NCBI GenBank assembly: GCA_005223035.1
Contig: NJBK01000026.1
Coordinates: forward strand, 1-43,593
Reading direction: 5' to 3'
Length of the DNA stretch: 43,593 nt
Source of the DNA: Chloroflexi bacterium B3_Chlor
Lineage (GTDB): Bacteria; Chloroflexota; Anaerolineae; UBA7937; B3-Chlor
The notes beneath the pieces are model-generated. The model was not told the origin of the DNA. It worked only from the letters and a program-made list of their open reading frames with translations, and ran no database searches. Shown here piece by piece: positions 1 to 8,318 of the stretch. How positions within the stretch are numbered: position 1 is the first letter of the stretch; each line of letters starts with the position of its first letter. Position numbers and translations under genes: made by a program.

Positions 1-772
1 CCTCCGTCCCCAGAGCCTCCAGAGCCAGGGTAACATTCGCCATGGCTATGCCGCCGTCATAGAAGCAGTAGTGCTCCTGGGGGCCCCTTCCATACCTTGG
101 GCTGTCCCTGGTCACGAACAGGTACAACTGACCGTCGCGCTGGAGGAAGCGCCATGGCTGCGCGTTCGCGGCCGAGGGTGCGTGCCGCGCGGCTTCGATC
201 AGCGGAGCGATGTCCGTCGGCGGAGTGGCAGGATTGTCGAAGCTATCTTGGAAGAAGAGGCGTTCCACCGGACGCTTCCTGCTGGCTCCCGCTGCCGCTC
301 TCAAGAACCTGTTGACGGCACGCCCACCCAAGGTGGTGGAGGGTCTTCCGAAGATGAGGAACGCGCCTACGCGGGCATCCTCCGGTAGGTTGAAGCGTGA
401 TCGAACCTCAGCCTCACGGCGCAAAGCTCCGACGTAGCAACTGCCGATGCCCATCGCAGTCAAACGAACCGCGATTTGCTCAGCACGGTAGCCCAGATCT
501 TCCAGCACATACTCTTGCCCCAGCATGTATGGCGTGAGGTAGTGGGGAGGAGTGACAATGCGGCCGTATCCGCCCAAATCTCTCACCAGATCCTCACCAG
601 CTGCAACGTCTCGGAGAATAACCTCGAAGCGGTTTTCGGGAATGAGGGGCATTGCACGGGATATGATCTCCCGGACCCGCGCAAGCGCAGATTCCTCAAG
701 CGGTGTTCTGTCGTAGCGGCGCACTGAATGCCGCGCCAGGATGGCTTCATACAAGCCTGTCTGTGGTGGCAC
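1..772 (-). CDS. Nitroreductase-like flavoprotein of the TM1586 type (partial, C-terminus outside the window)
   Basis: Read from a GTG at 772, this frame stays open for 257 codons to the left edge, so the C-terminus is missing. The N-terminus has the nitroreductase signature AILARHSVRRYDRTPL (about residues 8-23), and a second FMN-contact motif, APSAANAQPWRFL, lies about 190 residues in. This order fits the putative TM nitroreductase family, a monomeric pseudo-dimer with two nitroreductase-like halves. The expected role is FMN-dependent NAD(P)H oxidoreduction in the cytoplasm; the substrate cannot be read from sequence. The GTG has only a weak purine stretch (GAGAGAG) upstream. A TTG at 754 is an alternative start. 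The family call is firm and the substrate unknown. Confidence 0.85.
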   Translation of the reverse strand, partial: MPPQTGLYEAILARHSVRRYDRTPLEESALARVREIISRAMPLIPENRFEVILRDVAAGEDLVRDLGGYGRIVTPPHYLTPYMLGQEYVLEDLGYRAEQIAVRLTAMGIGSCYVGALRREAEVRSRFNLPEDARVGAFLIFGRPSTTLGGRAVNRFLRAAAGASRKRPVERLFFQDSFDNPATPPTDIAPLIEAARHAPSAANAQPWRFLQRDGQLYLFVTRDSPRYGRGPQEHYCFYDGGIAMANVTLALEALGTE

Positions 773-817
773 TTTGCTGCTCTCTCGGGGCTCCGAATGC
801 GTGCAGGTCCCACCCTG

Positions 818-846
818 ATTCTGCCAGAAAGATAGCTGCTTGGCAA
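818..846 (-). promoter_or_regulatory. Possible promoter of the nitroreductase-like gene
   Basis: On the minus strand TTGCCA (846-841) is followed by 17 bases and CAGAAT (823-818), about 45 bases before the GTG start. The -35 element and spacing match the other promoters in this window, but the -10 matches consensus at only four of six positions. Confidence 0.4.
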
Positions 847-1218
847 CTCCACAGAGGGCTGGTCCCAACTGATTCTCCCCCGCATTCAAGGAACTCTGGT
901 GGCCAGGCGGTCAAGGTCTTCCTGGCCTGCCTCGTACCTGAAATCGCAGTTCTCTCCACTTCAGCGAGAGACGTGGTGGGCTATTGAGCAAGAGCGAATG
1001 TTTCGAGCATCACGAAACGAGGAAGACACAGATGGCGAGTGGATTGAGCGGCCCGCTGAGCGTGATTAGACTTGACGATCCCGCACCCGAGGCGATCAAT
1101 TGGCTGAGAGGATCGTAACCGCCCTGTACGTGGCTCGCTGGGGCGATCATGGGCGAGCGCTGGCGTCAAGAAGGGCCTGCCAGGATCACAGGGGCGTACT
1201 GTGCTCAGGTCTCAGGTC
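847..1218. other. Intergenic stretch without a recognisable gene
   Basis: Between the putative promoter at 818-846 and the end of the membrane protein gene at 1219 I see only short frames with arbitrary composition on both strands, no good ribosome binding site and no RNA gene. Confidence 0.5.
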
Positions 1219-2628
1219 TCAGGGGCCGGGCCTCGCCCAGGCCCAGATACCGTAGTGTTCCTTTATCACCTGGGCCGTGATGCGGAGATTGGACTCCGTA
1301 AGATGGTACTTGATCTCTTCCCAGAGGGCACTTCCCTCTGGGTGGTCCAGGTTTGTATTCACGTAGTTGAGGTGGGACAAGAGAAGCAGCAGACCGAAAG
1401 CTATGCCCACCAGCACCAGAGAGAACGTCCCCCAGCGAATGGCCTTGGTCCACAGTCCGCCCCTGTCGAAGGAATGGGACGCCTCAACGAGTGTGGCCAG
1501 GCCAATGACCCAGACAGGATAGAGTTCGGTCATCCTCCTCATGCCAAAGGCCCACCCTCCTCCCCAGTCATACAGAGAGGCGTTCATGACAACCTGTAAC
1601 AGGAACATAAGGGCCAGTGTGATGGCCAGGCCACGCTCCGACCTGAGAAGGAGTAGCAGTCCTATCAGGGCTAGCAGGACGAGGGGAGACCAGAGGAACA
1701 GACCCCTCTCTGGCGACAGAAGCACCTCCTTGACGTAGATGGGTCCCGAGAGAAACGCTTGCTGCCCCTGGATGGCGGCGGGCACTACCCAGGGATTCCC
1801 GTACATCCTCAGCCAGGAGAAAGGCAGATGCCAGGCCAGGAGGAGGAAGCCTGCTGTGAGCAAGAGTAACTCTCGCCACTGCCGTTTGACCAGGGCCAGG
1901 AGACCGATGGGCAGAGCGTACAGTGCCAACTGCCACCTGACCAGCAGCGCCAGCCCCAATATGAAACCCATGAAGAACCAGGCAGGTGAGTGTTCACGAT
2001 GTCCGACGAGTATGTAGATCAGCAGAGCGGTGAGAAGGGTGCCAGCGACGTGAGACATGTAGGGTTCTATGGTGGAGTAGTAGAGTAGAGGGGTGGCCAA
2101 AAAGAGAGCCAGGCAGCTCAAGAGGGAGGCTCGGGGTGAGCTTATCTTGCGGGCGGCAAAGAAGACCACAACGACAGCCAACAATGCTAAGAGGTTCGTT
2201 CCCAGCATGGGAAACAGGCTATAGGGGAAGGCCACCCCTTGGTGTTGGGTGAAATAGGCGTCGTTGACGTGAAACTGGGGTAGCCTGTTCGCTGCTGACG
2301 CCAGCCAATAGGTGGGCAGGTACAGGAAAGCAGAGCCGTAGGGGAAAACGGATGCATACTCGCCGGTCTGCTCATTCAGGAACACCTGGTACGAGATCAA
2401 TGCGGCAAAGTGTTCAGCTTGGTTGGCGAGATCAAGATCGTGGTCGCGAGCTACAGACTGCAGCCACATGAAATAGGCCAGTCCGTCGCTGCGGATCAAG
2501 GGGCGATCTAGAGCCAGGAAGGAGGCCAGCAGAACGACGACGATCACCCAGGGGATGCTGGCTGACAGCGCGGGCCGGCGTCTGTGTGAGGTGTCGAATG
2601 GACGGGCGTTCTCGTTCACAAGATTCAA
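1219..2628 (-). CDS. Polytopic membrane protein, glycosyltransferase family 39-like
   Basis: 469 residues, mostly hydrophobic, with about ten to twelve predicted membrane helices. The first helix (about residues 27-43) is followed by RSDGLAYFMWLQS, an acidic loop in the place where GT-C (ArnT/PMT-like) enzymes carry their catalytic Asp. A later loop, YDWGGGWAFGMRR, is typical of bacterial GT39-like proteins. The likely role is transfer of a lipid-linked sugar at the outer membrane face; donor and acceptor are unknown. The start is a TTG with AGGAGAT eight bases upstream. It lies 27 bases after a GH-A glycosidase gene on the same strand, so the two are probably one transcript. The fold call is moderately sure; activity is inferred. 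Confidence 0.7.
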   Translation of the reverse strand: MNLVNENARPFDTSHRRRPALSASIPWVIVVVLLASFLALDRPLIRSDGLAYFMWLQSVARDHDLDLANQAEHFAALISYQVFLNEQTGEYASVFPYGSAFLYLPTYWLASAANRLPQFHVNDAYFTQHQGVAFPYSLFPMLGTNLLALLAVVVVFFAARKISSPRASLLSCLALFLATPLLYYSTIEPYMSHVAGTLLTALLIYILVGHREHSPAWFFMGFILGLALLVRWQLALYALPIGLLALVKRQWRELLLLTAGFLLLAWHLPFSWLRMYGNPWVVPAAIQGQQAFLSGPIYVKEVLLSPERGLFLWSPLVLLALIGLLLLLRSERGLAITLALMFLLQVVMNASLYDWGGGWAFGMRRMTELYPVWVIGLATLVEASHSFDRGGLWTKAIRWGTFSLVLVGIAFGLLLLLSHLNYVNTNLDHPEGSALWEEIKYHLTESNLRITAQVIKEHYGIWAWARPGP

Positions 2629-2655
2629 GAAGAGGGATCTCCTGGCGCTCGGAGC

Positions 2656-3849
2656 TCAGTCGCTGGGCCGCGTTTCCCTTTCGAAGAGGACCCGATACTT
2701 CTCGTGCTGGGAGAAGTGATCCAGCCACTCCTGAGCTTCCTCATCAGTCATCCAGTCGCTGACCAGGCGGGCTCTCCCCGCCGGTTCCGCCGGTTGCGGC
2801 CTGGGACCTATGGCAGGAGGTCCCATCTCCTTGACGGCGGTCACCACGGGAAGCTCCTGCCCGACCAAGAACCAGCAGTCTTTGGTCCATGGGCCAGGCG
2901 GATGTCCCATGAGCTCGCTGGCGATGAGCCAGGAACAGATCCCAAAGTGGTAGTCCGGCGCGTTGTTCTCGAGCCAGCGGTACATTGCTACTGTGCGCTC
3001 CGCGTGGCCGTGGACATCGTACCCTGGGTATCGGGGATCCCATTGCAGGATGCCGTCGTGCGGGACGAACACACCACCTTCAGTGCTGATCACAGGTACT
3101 GTCAGATCGAAGTGTTCTTTCAAGAGCTGCACGGGGACCCGATGGCCGATGAGGGAGTTGTCGTCGTCCATGATGGTTCTGCCAGGTCTGTCGGCTTGGC
3201 AGATGGGATCGTAGGGATACTCGAAGTGCCATTCTCCGCCTTCGTCGCGATAGCAGTGGTTCAGAACACCGTCGTGGCTGGCGATCCAAGCTCCCCGGGA
3301 AAAGACCTCCCGTGCTGTGTCGGGCTCGTTGTGTGCCATCCACTCGAAGGCGTTGATATACCAGCGGATGCTACTCGAGTCTGGGTGATGAGAGCACTGG
3401 GCCAGGGCGGGGAAGGCCGGATAGCCTCCTAGCTCGATAATCGCCTCGGCGTCCTTGAGCCAATTATGGACTACTAACTCAGGCCTGCCGCCACGTTGCC
3501 ACTCGCCCTCTCTCCACTCGTAGGGCAGGTTGGGTTCGTTGTTAACTTCAAACCATCTGGTGATGCCCTCGTCGATGTACCGCTTGACGTAGGACAGAGC
3601 TTGTGAGGAAAGGGTGCCTGGATTGGGCCTATTCCTCCAACTCCTCACGACGGGCATGATGCCATTGGTTCGAAGCTTGCGGGCGAATTCGAGCACCGAG
3701 CCGCTGCCGTCATCCATGAGCTTGTAGATGCTCATGCCCATGTCCTGGACCTGCCTGATCCAGTATTCGTGGTCGAAGTTGGCATGGGTGCCAGGAGAGC
3801 CATGAATGCCTCTCAGGCGAGGCGGTCGCTCAAAGTCCGATAGGTTCAC
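2656..3849 (-). CDS. Clan GH-A glycoside hydrolase-like TIM-barrel protein
   Basis: 397 residues without a signal peptide. The sequence reads like a retaining (beta/alpha)8 glycosidase of clan GH-A: EVNNEPNLPYEW carries the NEP acid/base Glu near residue 105 at the end of strand 4, and VISTEGGVF supplies the probable nucleophile Glu near residue 257. The barrel begins with RGIHGSPG and DMGMSIYKLMDD. The GH family number is not clear; GH39- and GH5-like proteins share these features. The GTG start has AAAGGAG about eight bases upstream and a strong promoter at 3931-3959. It is followed by a glycosyltransferase-like membrane protein. With no export signal it probably acts inside the cell, or the start has been missed. 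Confidence 0.7.
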   Translation of the reverse strand: MNLSDFERPPRLRGIHGSPGTHANFDHEYWIRQVQDMGMSIYKLMDDGSGSVLEFARKLRTNGIMPVVRSWRNRPNPGTLSSQALSYVKRYIDEGITRWFEVNNEPNLPYEWREGEWQRGGRPELVVHNWLKDAEAIIELGGYPAFPALAQCSHHPDSSSIRWYINAFEWMAHNEPDTAREVFSRGAWIASHDGVLNHCYRDEGGEWHFEYPYDPICQADRPGRTIMDDDNSLIGHRVPVQLLKEHFDLTVPVISTEGGVFVPHDGILQWDPRYPGYDVHGHAERTVAMYRWLENNAPDYHFGICSWLIASELMGHPPGPWTKDCWFLVGQELPVVTAVKEMGPPAIGPRPQPAEPAGRARLVSDWMTDEEAQEWLDHFSQHEKYRVLFERETRPSD

Positions 3850-3930
3850 CTTCCGGCTCCTTTCTTCCGAGATCCTCTCTGCATTCAGGCAAGAAAATTC
3901 CTGATCCGAGGCTCAGTGCCCGGCAGCGAG

Positions 3931-3959
3931 ATTATACCATCGCAGCTGGCACTTGGCAA
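3931..3959 (-). promoter_or_regulatory. Promoter of the glycosidase/membrane-protein operon
   Basis: Minus strand: TTGCCA (3959-3954), 17 bases, TATAAT (3936-3931), about 80 bases before the GTG at 3849. Perfect -10 and canonical spacing. Confidence 0.7.
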
Positions 3960-3962
3960 CGG

Positions 3963-4352
3963 TCAGGCCACCCGTGTCAGGACGCGACGGGTGCGGGGCC
4001 CGTCGAACTCGCAGAAGAAGACACCTTGCCAGGTTCCCAGCATGAGTCTCCCTCGCTCGACCAGTATCGTCTCGCTACTGCCCACAATGGTGGCCTTGAT
4101 ATGCGCTGCAGCGTTTCCTTCCAGGTGTTTGTAGTTGTCTTGAAGGGGTATGATCTTGTTCAACTCCATGAGGATATCCTCACGGACGCTGGGGTCGGCG
4201 TTCTCATTGATGGTCACTCCAGCCGTCGTGTGAGGCACGTACACATGACACACTCCGTCCGGAACACCGCTTTCGGCGACCACCTTTTGCACCTCGTTGG
4301 TGATATCAACGAGCTCTGTGCGACTCTTGGTGGATACTCGTATCTCCTTCAC
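3963..4352 (-). CDS. yjbQ: YjbQ/UPF0047 family protein
   Basis: 129 residues from the chosen GTG at 4352, which follows GGGGAGGGAG closely; an upstream frame extension to 4394 lacks family likeness. The chain starts VKEIRVSTKSRTELVDIT and contains the family's signature HTTAGVTINEN and a C-terminal GTWQGVFFCEFDGPR. Length matches the family (about 130-140 residues). YjbQ proteins form trimers, have been linked to a secondary thiamine-phosphate synthase activity that rescues thiE mutants, and their physiological substrate is unsettled. The gene stands alone, with its own promoter-like TATAAT upstream, and is followed by the promoter of the glycosidase operon. Confidence 0.9.
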   Translation of the reverse strand: MKEIRVSTKSRTELVDITNEVQKVVAESGVPDGVCHVYVPHTTAGVTINENADPSVREDILMELNKIIPLQDNYKHLEGNAAAHIKATIVGSSETILVERGRLMLGTWQGVFFCEFDGPRTRRVLTRVA

Positions 4353-4402
4353 AGCGTCTCCCTCCCCATTCTGCTCATGCTCCGCCGGCATCACATCTCA
4401 GT

Positions 4403-4431
4403 ATTATATCATAGTGCGGGTCATGTAGGCA
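4403..4431 (-). promoter_or_regulatory. Probable promoter of yjbQ
   Basis: Minus strand: perfect TATAAT (4408-4403), with TGCCTA (4431-4426) 17 bases upstream as a weak -35. It lies 51 bases before the GTG start of yjbQ. Confidence 0.4.
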
Positions 4432-4610
4432 CGTGTAGAAGCACCCCAAGTGGCAATGAAGAAGGAGAGCGTGCGGGGCGTATCCCCGAACATGTGGCAA
4501 GAAAGGTGATTAACCATCCTGAATGCACTGATGAGAGGTCAGAAACAGGAAAGGGCCACCGTGGTGAGCTGGTGGCCCGGTCTTGACTTCGAGGTGTTTC
4601 GTGCCTGGGT

Positions 4611-5654
4611 TCACTCCTCGCCCTTGAGCAACTGGGCGAATTCTTCGTCAATCAGTCCCTTCTCGAGAGCTTCCTCGATGCCGAAGGCAGATTCATCCGT
4701 CTGGGGCTCAGCTGCTGTCTCGGCTTCGTCATCCGACTCAGCCAGCTTGGTCATTGCTGACTCGATTATCTCCTGCTTGTCAGCATCGATGGGTTGCTCT
4801 TCTACGGTTTCGGGTGCCGCCTCTTCTTCCCGGGCCTCCGGCTGCGGCTCGGCAGCTACCTCTTCTCCGGAGAGGATCTTAAATAGATCCTGGATGGTGC
4901 GCTTGGCGTACAGCCAGACCATGCCGATGCGGCTGGCCTGTTTCCTTTTGTCAAAAACCAGGGTGACGAATAGACTCTCGCCGACGCTGGTGGAATAGAT
5001 GTCGTATTTCCTACCTTCGTAGAAGTTGAGGGTGAAGGTCTCCTGATCTTGAAGGTACTGAGCCATTCTACAGACAGTTGTCAGACCATCGGAGACGAGG
5101 GGTATGAAGGTGCCCATGTCCAGTTCCTGCGTGATCCCCACTTCGGATACCACGCGTCCTTCCATATCTGCGATGAGGACACATTGGGCTCCAACCTCGA
5201 ATCGCAAGTTGCTCAAAGACCTGTTGATTTGCTCAAGCTGCTCGCCGGAAAGAGCCACACTGGCCGGCTGGATCGCGGGCGCCTCCGCCAGCGCGTCGCG
5301 AGCAACTTCGATGAGGTCCGAAACATGGAAGGGTTTGGTGATGTATTGGAATATCTCCAGTCGCCGGGCTTCAGCCTCTACCTCGTCGGAGCCGTATGCT
5401 GTCATCAGGACAAGCCGGGTGTCGGGGTTCTTTTCTTTCACCTTCTTCAGCAAATCAAGTCCATCTATGCCCGGCATGCGCAGGTCGCTGATGACCAGGT
5501 CATACGGTTGCTCTTCAAGCTTCTGGAGCGCCTCTTCGGCCGATCTCGCTGTCCCGATGGTGAAGTTGTGCCCCAGTTCTTCCAGGCTCTCCCGCAGGAA
5601 GAATACCACCTTTTCTTCGTCGTCCACCACCAGAACCCGCTTATCCACGGCCAT
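4611..5654 (-). CDS. Response regulator: receiver domain fused to a Roadblock/LC7 domain
   Basis: 347 residues in three parts. Residues 5-120 are a CheY-like receiver with the acidic pair at 11-12, phospho-acceptor Asp57 (ISDLRMPG) and Lys107 (ITKPF). Residues about 145-265 read as a Roadblock/LC7 domain (GAQCVLIADMEGRVVSEVG, then a YEGRKYDIYSTSVG strand pair), the MglB-like fold that regulates small Ras-like GTPases. The rest is a very acidic, Glu/Ala-rich tail ending in a helix (AFGIEEALEKGLIDEEFAQLL). It has no DNA-binding domain, so phosphorylation probably controls a protein partner. It follows a REC-winged-helix gene by 113 bases. No histidine kinase or GTPase gene is in the window. Start ATG has GGGAGG upstream. 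Confidence 0.85.
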   Translation of the reverse strand: MAVDKRVLVVDDEEKVVFFLRESLEELGHNFTIGTARSAEEALQKLEEQPYDLVISDLRMPGIDGLDLLKKVKEKNPDTRLVLMTAYGSDEVEAEARRLEIFQYITKPFHVSDLIEVARDALAEAPAIQPASVALSGEQLEQINRSLSNLRFEVGAQCVLIADMEGRVVSEVGITQELDMGTFIPLVSDGLTTVCRMAQYLQDQETFTLNFYEGRKYDIYSTSVGESLFVTLVFDKRKQASRIGMVWLYAKRTIQDLFKILSGEEVAAEPQPEAREEEAAPETVEEQPIDADKQEIIESAMTKLAESDDEAETAAEPQTDESAFGIEEALEKGLIDEEFAQLLKGEE

Positions 5655-5767
5655 TCTTCGATTCCTCCCTACTGAGCGAATGATATTCCTAATCTAAGTA
5701 TATCACATAGCCGAGTGGGCTGCGGTTCCGGAATGGTCACGATTGGGTTCGGATTCTGTGACTTTGG

Positions 5768-6553
5768 CTAGGGAACGAACATGTATCCTTTGCCCCGCAC
5801 ATTGACAATGCAGGAGGCGCCCCCCAGGCTGGTTCTCAGCTTCTTTCGTAGTCGCCACAGGTGTGTCTTGAGCGCCTTCCGTGCTTCTCTCTCCAAGGAA
5901 TCATATCCAAGCACTTCGCGCGCCAATTCGCGATAGGTCAGGGTGCGGTTCATGTTGCTCATCAGGCAAGCGAGCAGCCCGAACTCGGTCGCCGTCAAGC
6001 CCAGAGGTCTTCCCTTCGCAACGACCATCTGTTTCTCTCGATCCAGCAGAAAATGTCGCGTCCTGATGAAGCGCGACACCACCGATTCCTCGGCTTGTGC
6101 TTCAACGGGTATCGTTCGAGGTTGCAACCGTCGCACGCTGTCCTCGATGCTACTCACAAGTTCTTGCCGACGCAGGGTCTGCCAACGTTTTGCCAGTCCG
6201 GTCTCCACGCTGGCAACTATCTCTTTCACGTTGCAGGGTTTGAGTAGATAGTCATGAGCCCCTTGGCGGAGGGCGTCAATGGCCGAGTCGAGGGTGCCAT
6301 ACGCCGTTAGAATGATCACCACTGTGTCTGGCACTACTCGCATGGCTTCTGACATGACCTGGAGGCCATCTATGCCCTCCATCTTGAGATCCACCAGGAT
6401 CAGATCGAAGCTGTCCTGGCCAAGCCTGGCCAGCGCCTCTTCGCCGCTGGCAGCGGTGACCACTTCGTGGCCTTCTTGCTCGAGTATCTCTCTCAGAGAG
6501 GAGCGCACAGATGGCTCATCGTCCACAACGAGGAGCTTGCCCGCCCTGAACAT
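5768..6553 (-). CDS. OmpR/PhoB-type response regulator
   Basis: 261 residues. Receiver domain at residues 6-120 with Asp11-Asp12, phospho-acceptor Asp55 (LVDLKMEG) and the conserved LLKP lysine; a helical linker follows; a winged-helix output domain occupies about 165-261, ending VNVRGKGYMFVP as in OmpR/PhoB proteins. It is expected to bind DNA as a dimer when phosphorylated. The start is the ATG at 6553, eight bases after GGGGAGG; an upstream in-frame GTG would sit inside that binding site. The gene is 36 bases downstream of a tandem GNAT gene, probably in the same transcript. The cognate kinase is not in the window. Confidence 0.9.
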   Translation of the reverse strand: MFRAGKLLVVDDEPSVRSSLREILEQEGHEVVTAASGEEALARLGQDSFDLILVDLKMEGIDGLQVMSEAMRVVPDTVVIILTAYGTLDSAIDALRQGAHDYLLKPCNVKEIVASVETGLAKRWQTLRRQELVSSIEDSVRRLQPRTIPVEAQAEESVVSRFIRTRHFLLDREKQMVVAKGRPLGLTATEFGLLACLMSNMNRTLTYRELAREVLGYDSLEREARKALKTHLWRLRKKLRTSLGGASCIVNVRGKGYMFVP

Positions 6554-6589
6554 CGTAGACACCTCCCCATGCTGAAGACAGGGATCTTT

Positions 6590-7504
6590 CTATAGCAAAG
6601 AGGGACGGGAAATGATATAGTGTTCCCATTTTCCGAAGGGCACGGAGGATAATATCAGGCTCAAGTCCTGGATCTTGAACCCTCTATCGTAGAGCAGGGA
6701 GAGGGCCCCGGTGTTGTCACCCGGAACGTGCATAGTGAACCTGTCCACGCCTTTGGAGGAGAGGCGGTCCAGGCAGAAACCTAGCATCTTCGCTACATCC
6801 TCTGCACTCAGTGCGGCGAGAGGCCCGATGGTCCCGTCATCGGATATGTAGGCGTAGCCGACCACCTTCTTGCGCTTCTTGAAGAGGTAGCATCGCATGC
6901 CGCGGGCGCCCAGCCAAAACCGGTGATCGATGTCACGCTGGAATTCTCTGATCTCCAGATCTATGCCATCTATCAGGGCCACTGTCTCCTCGCTGAGGGA
7001 AGCCACCTCACCTGGCAGGGGTTCGACTTCGCGGCTTACCTCCCACAAACCGGAGATGCCTCCCTCCAACTTCAACATAGGTGTACGGGGGAAAATCCCA
7101 TTTCGCGTGTAGAGGGAAATCGAGGGCCAGTTCGACGCGTTTGCGTAGGCAGCCATGACTTTCATCTGGTTGTCACTCTGTGCTTCGGCCTGGGCTCTTT
7201 CAAAGAGTTCCCTGCCGATGCCTATTCCTTGAAACTCTGGCGCAACGACAAGGTAGGAGAGAAACCAGAGATTGCCTCGCAAGATATGGCAACAGAAGCC
7301 CGCTAGCCGCTTCTTCACCTCTGCCACCAAGAAGCCTTCCCCGCTGGTACCCAGGAAGTGGTGCCACAAAGGAAGGTTCTCCTCGAAATCCATTTCCACC
7401 AAGGGCAGAGCTCTCTGCATGGCGAATTGGTTCAGTGATTCGACCAAGGCCTCGTGGGCTGGCTCCAGGTCTTGCTCTTCCGCCAAACGGTAGTCAACCT
7501 TCAT
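6590..7504 (-). CDS. Tandem GNAT-fold acetyltransferase
   Basis: 304 residues from an ATG at 7504, seven bases after GGAGGTGAG. The first GNAT domain (about 1-155) has a clear acetyl-CoA loop, VAPEFQGIGIGRELF, preceded by the LSYLVV strand. The second half (about 165-304) reads as another, degenerate GNAT domain (YAYISDDGTIGPL, then a CLDRLSSKG helix) with no QxxGxG loop. Such pairs usually have one catalytic and one structural half. The substrate is unknown. It is the first gene of a probable operon with two response regulators, so it may modify a signalling protein or small molecule in that pathway; this last point is inference only. Confidence 0.8.
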   Translation of the reverse strand: MKVDYRLAEEQDLEPAHEALVESLNQFAMQRALPLVEMDFEENLPLWHHFLGTSGEGFLVAEVKKRLAGFCCHILRGNLWFLSYLVVAPEFQGIGIGRELFERAQAEAQSDNQMKVMAAYANASNWPSISLYTRNGIFPRTPMLKLEGGISGLWEVSREVEPLPGEVASLSEETVALIDGIDLEIREFQRDIDHRFWLGARGMRCYLFKKRKKVVGYAYISDDGTIGPLAALSAEDVAKMLGFCLDRLSSKGVDRFTMHVPGDNTGALSLLYDRGFKIQDLSLILSSVPFGKWEHYIISRPSLL

Positions 7505-7599
7505 ATAGAATCTCACCTCCGCATTGTATGCTTGTCTCCCGGATCATGGGATAGCCAATTACCAGATTCAGCTCCCTAACGGTAGTCGGGCAACGCCGC

Positions 7600-7992
7600 C
7601 TAGAATCTCCTCCACCTGCAAGGCTTCGCGGGCCACGATGGAGACTGCTCACCGCTCGGAATTCGTCGTGAGCGATAACCTCGTTCTGGGCAGCGCCCCC
7701 CTTTTGGACGCTCTTTGACTTCTGGCTGTGCCTGAGTTGCACGCAGGGAGGTCTTTGGCAAAGACAGAGTTGGTGTGTTGAAGGCGGCGAAGGTCTGGGG
7801 GGACACGTTGCCATAGGCTGCGATGTGCAGCCTGTCTTCTGCGCGCGTCAGCGTCAGGCGAGAGCGTCTGGTATCGACGAGTCGAGGGCTGTCAGACAGG
7901 GTTCCGTTCGCGACTGCCTCCAGGTGTGGGTTCGGTAGGACGGTTGCCGACAACTCACCTAGGATTCCCAGGGGCTCGCTCTGAGTCTTCAC
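7600..7992 (-). CDS. Small protein with weak likeness to KEOPS subunit Pcc1
   Basis: 130 residues from a GTG at 7992 with AATGAGGGCAAG just upstream. A strong promoter (TTGCCA, 17 bases, TATAAT) ends about 80 bases before it, which is the main reason to accept the gene. The N-terminal part (to about residue 75) shows coding-like third positions and a pattern like Pcc1: a helix (NPHLEAVANGTLSD), a strand (RSRLTLTRAEDRLHIAA), then a helix with FAAFNT where Pcc1 has a conserved Asn. The last 50 residues look unlike coding sequence and rich in Arg/Pro, so a frameshift or decayed end is possible. No other KEOPS gene is near. The family assignment is a guess; the existence of a gene is more likely than not. 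Confidence 0.5.
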   Translation of the reverse strand: MKTQSEPLGILGELSATVLPNPHLEAVANGTLSDSPRLVDTRRSRLTLTRAEDRLHIAAYGNVSPQTFAAFNTPTLSLPKTSLRATQAQPEVKERPKGGRCPERGYRSRRIPSGEQSPSWPAKPCRWRRF

Positions 7993-8072
7993 CTTGCCCT
8001 CATTCTATTCGCCGCAGGCATTGTCGTACCCCTGCATGCTGAAGCAACCGCTGCTCAAAAGGAGCCCTACAA

Positions 8073-8101
8073 ATTATAGTGCATCCTGGAAGCGATGGCA
8101 A
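8073..8101 (-). promoter_or_regulatory. Promoter of the small minus-strand gene, divergent from pheS
   Basis: Minus strand: TTGCCA (8101-8096), 17 bases, TATAAT (8078-8073). It is back to back with the pheST promoter; the two -35 boxes are 11 bases apart, so the two promoters could compete or share a regulator. Confidence 0.7.
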
Positions 8102-8112
8102 GCGGGACCGGC

Positions 8113-8141
8113 TTGCCAATGCTGCGGGTCTGTGCTATAAT
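8113..8141 (+). promoter_or_regulatory. Promoter of the pheST operon
   Basis: TTGCCA (8113-8118), 17 bases, TATAAT (8136-8141). Transcription should start near 8148, which leaves a leader of about 190 bases before pheS. Confidence 0.75.
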
Positions 8142-8196
8142 GGCCAACGAAGGAAGGTCTGAGGTGGAAGCGAACACCGGTGTCGGCAGGGGGACG

Positions 8197-8256
8197 ATGA
8201 TCTTCGTCTTTAGGAGTGCCATAGGGGGCACTCGTTCGCCCATGCCGCCTGGATGA
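8197..8256 (+). CDS. Putative pheST leader peptide
   Basis: A 19-codon frame beginning MIFVF, preceded by AGGGGG three bases upstream of its ATG. Two of the first five codons are Phe (TTC 8203-8205, TTT 8209-8211) and the stop is at 8254-8256, 30 bases before the terminator hairpin. Position, size and Phe codons fit a leader peptide whose translation senses charged tRNA-Phe, as in the E. coli pheST leader, although only two Phe codons are present. The frame starts about 49 bases after the predicted transcription start. This is an inference from arrangement and not from homology. Confidence 0.6.
   Translation: MIFVFRSAIGGTRSPMPPG
8215..8232 (+). promoter_or_regulatory. Attenuator hairpin 1:2 of the pheST leader
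   Basis: AGTGCC (8215-8220) pairs perfectly with GGCACT (8227-8232). The overlapping segment AGGGGGC (8223-8229) can instead pair, with one G-U, to GCCCTCT (8286-8292), the left side of the terminator. The hairpin lies just after the Phe codons, where a stalled ribosome would cover its left arm. Confidence 0.55.
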
Positions 8257-8286
8257 GTGGGTCAACCGTCTAGCTGGTGGACATAG

Positions 8287-8318
8287 CCCTCTTCAACTAT
8301 CTGCGAAGAGGGTTTTTT
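8287..8318 (+). terminator. Intrinsic terminator in the pheST leader
   Basis: CCCTCTTC (8287-8294), a 10-base loop, GAAGAGGG (8305-8312), then six T. It lies between the promoter and pheS, so it must act as an attenuator. The pheS ribosome binding site follows directly. Confidence 0.85.
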
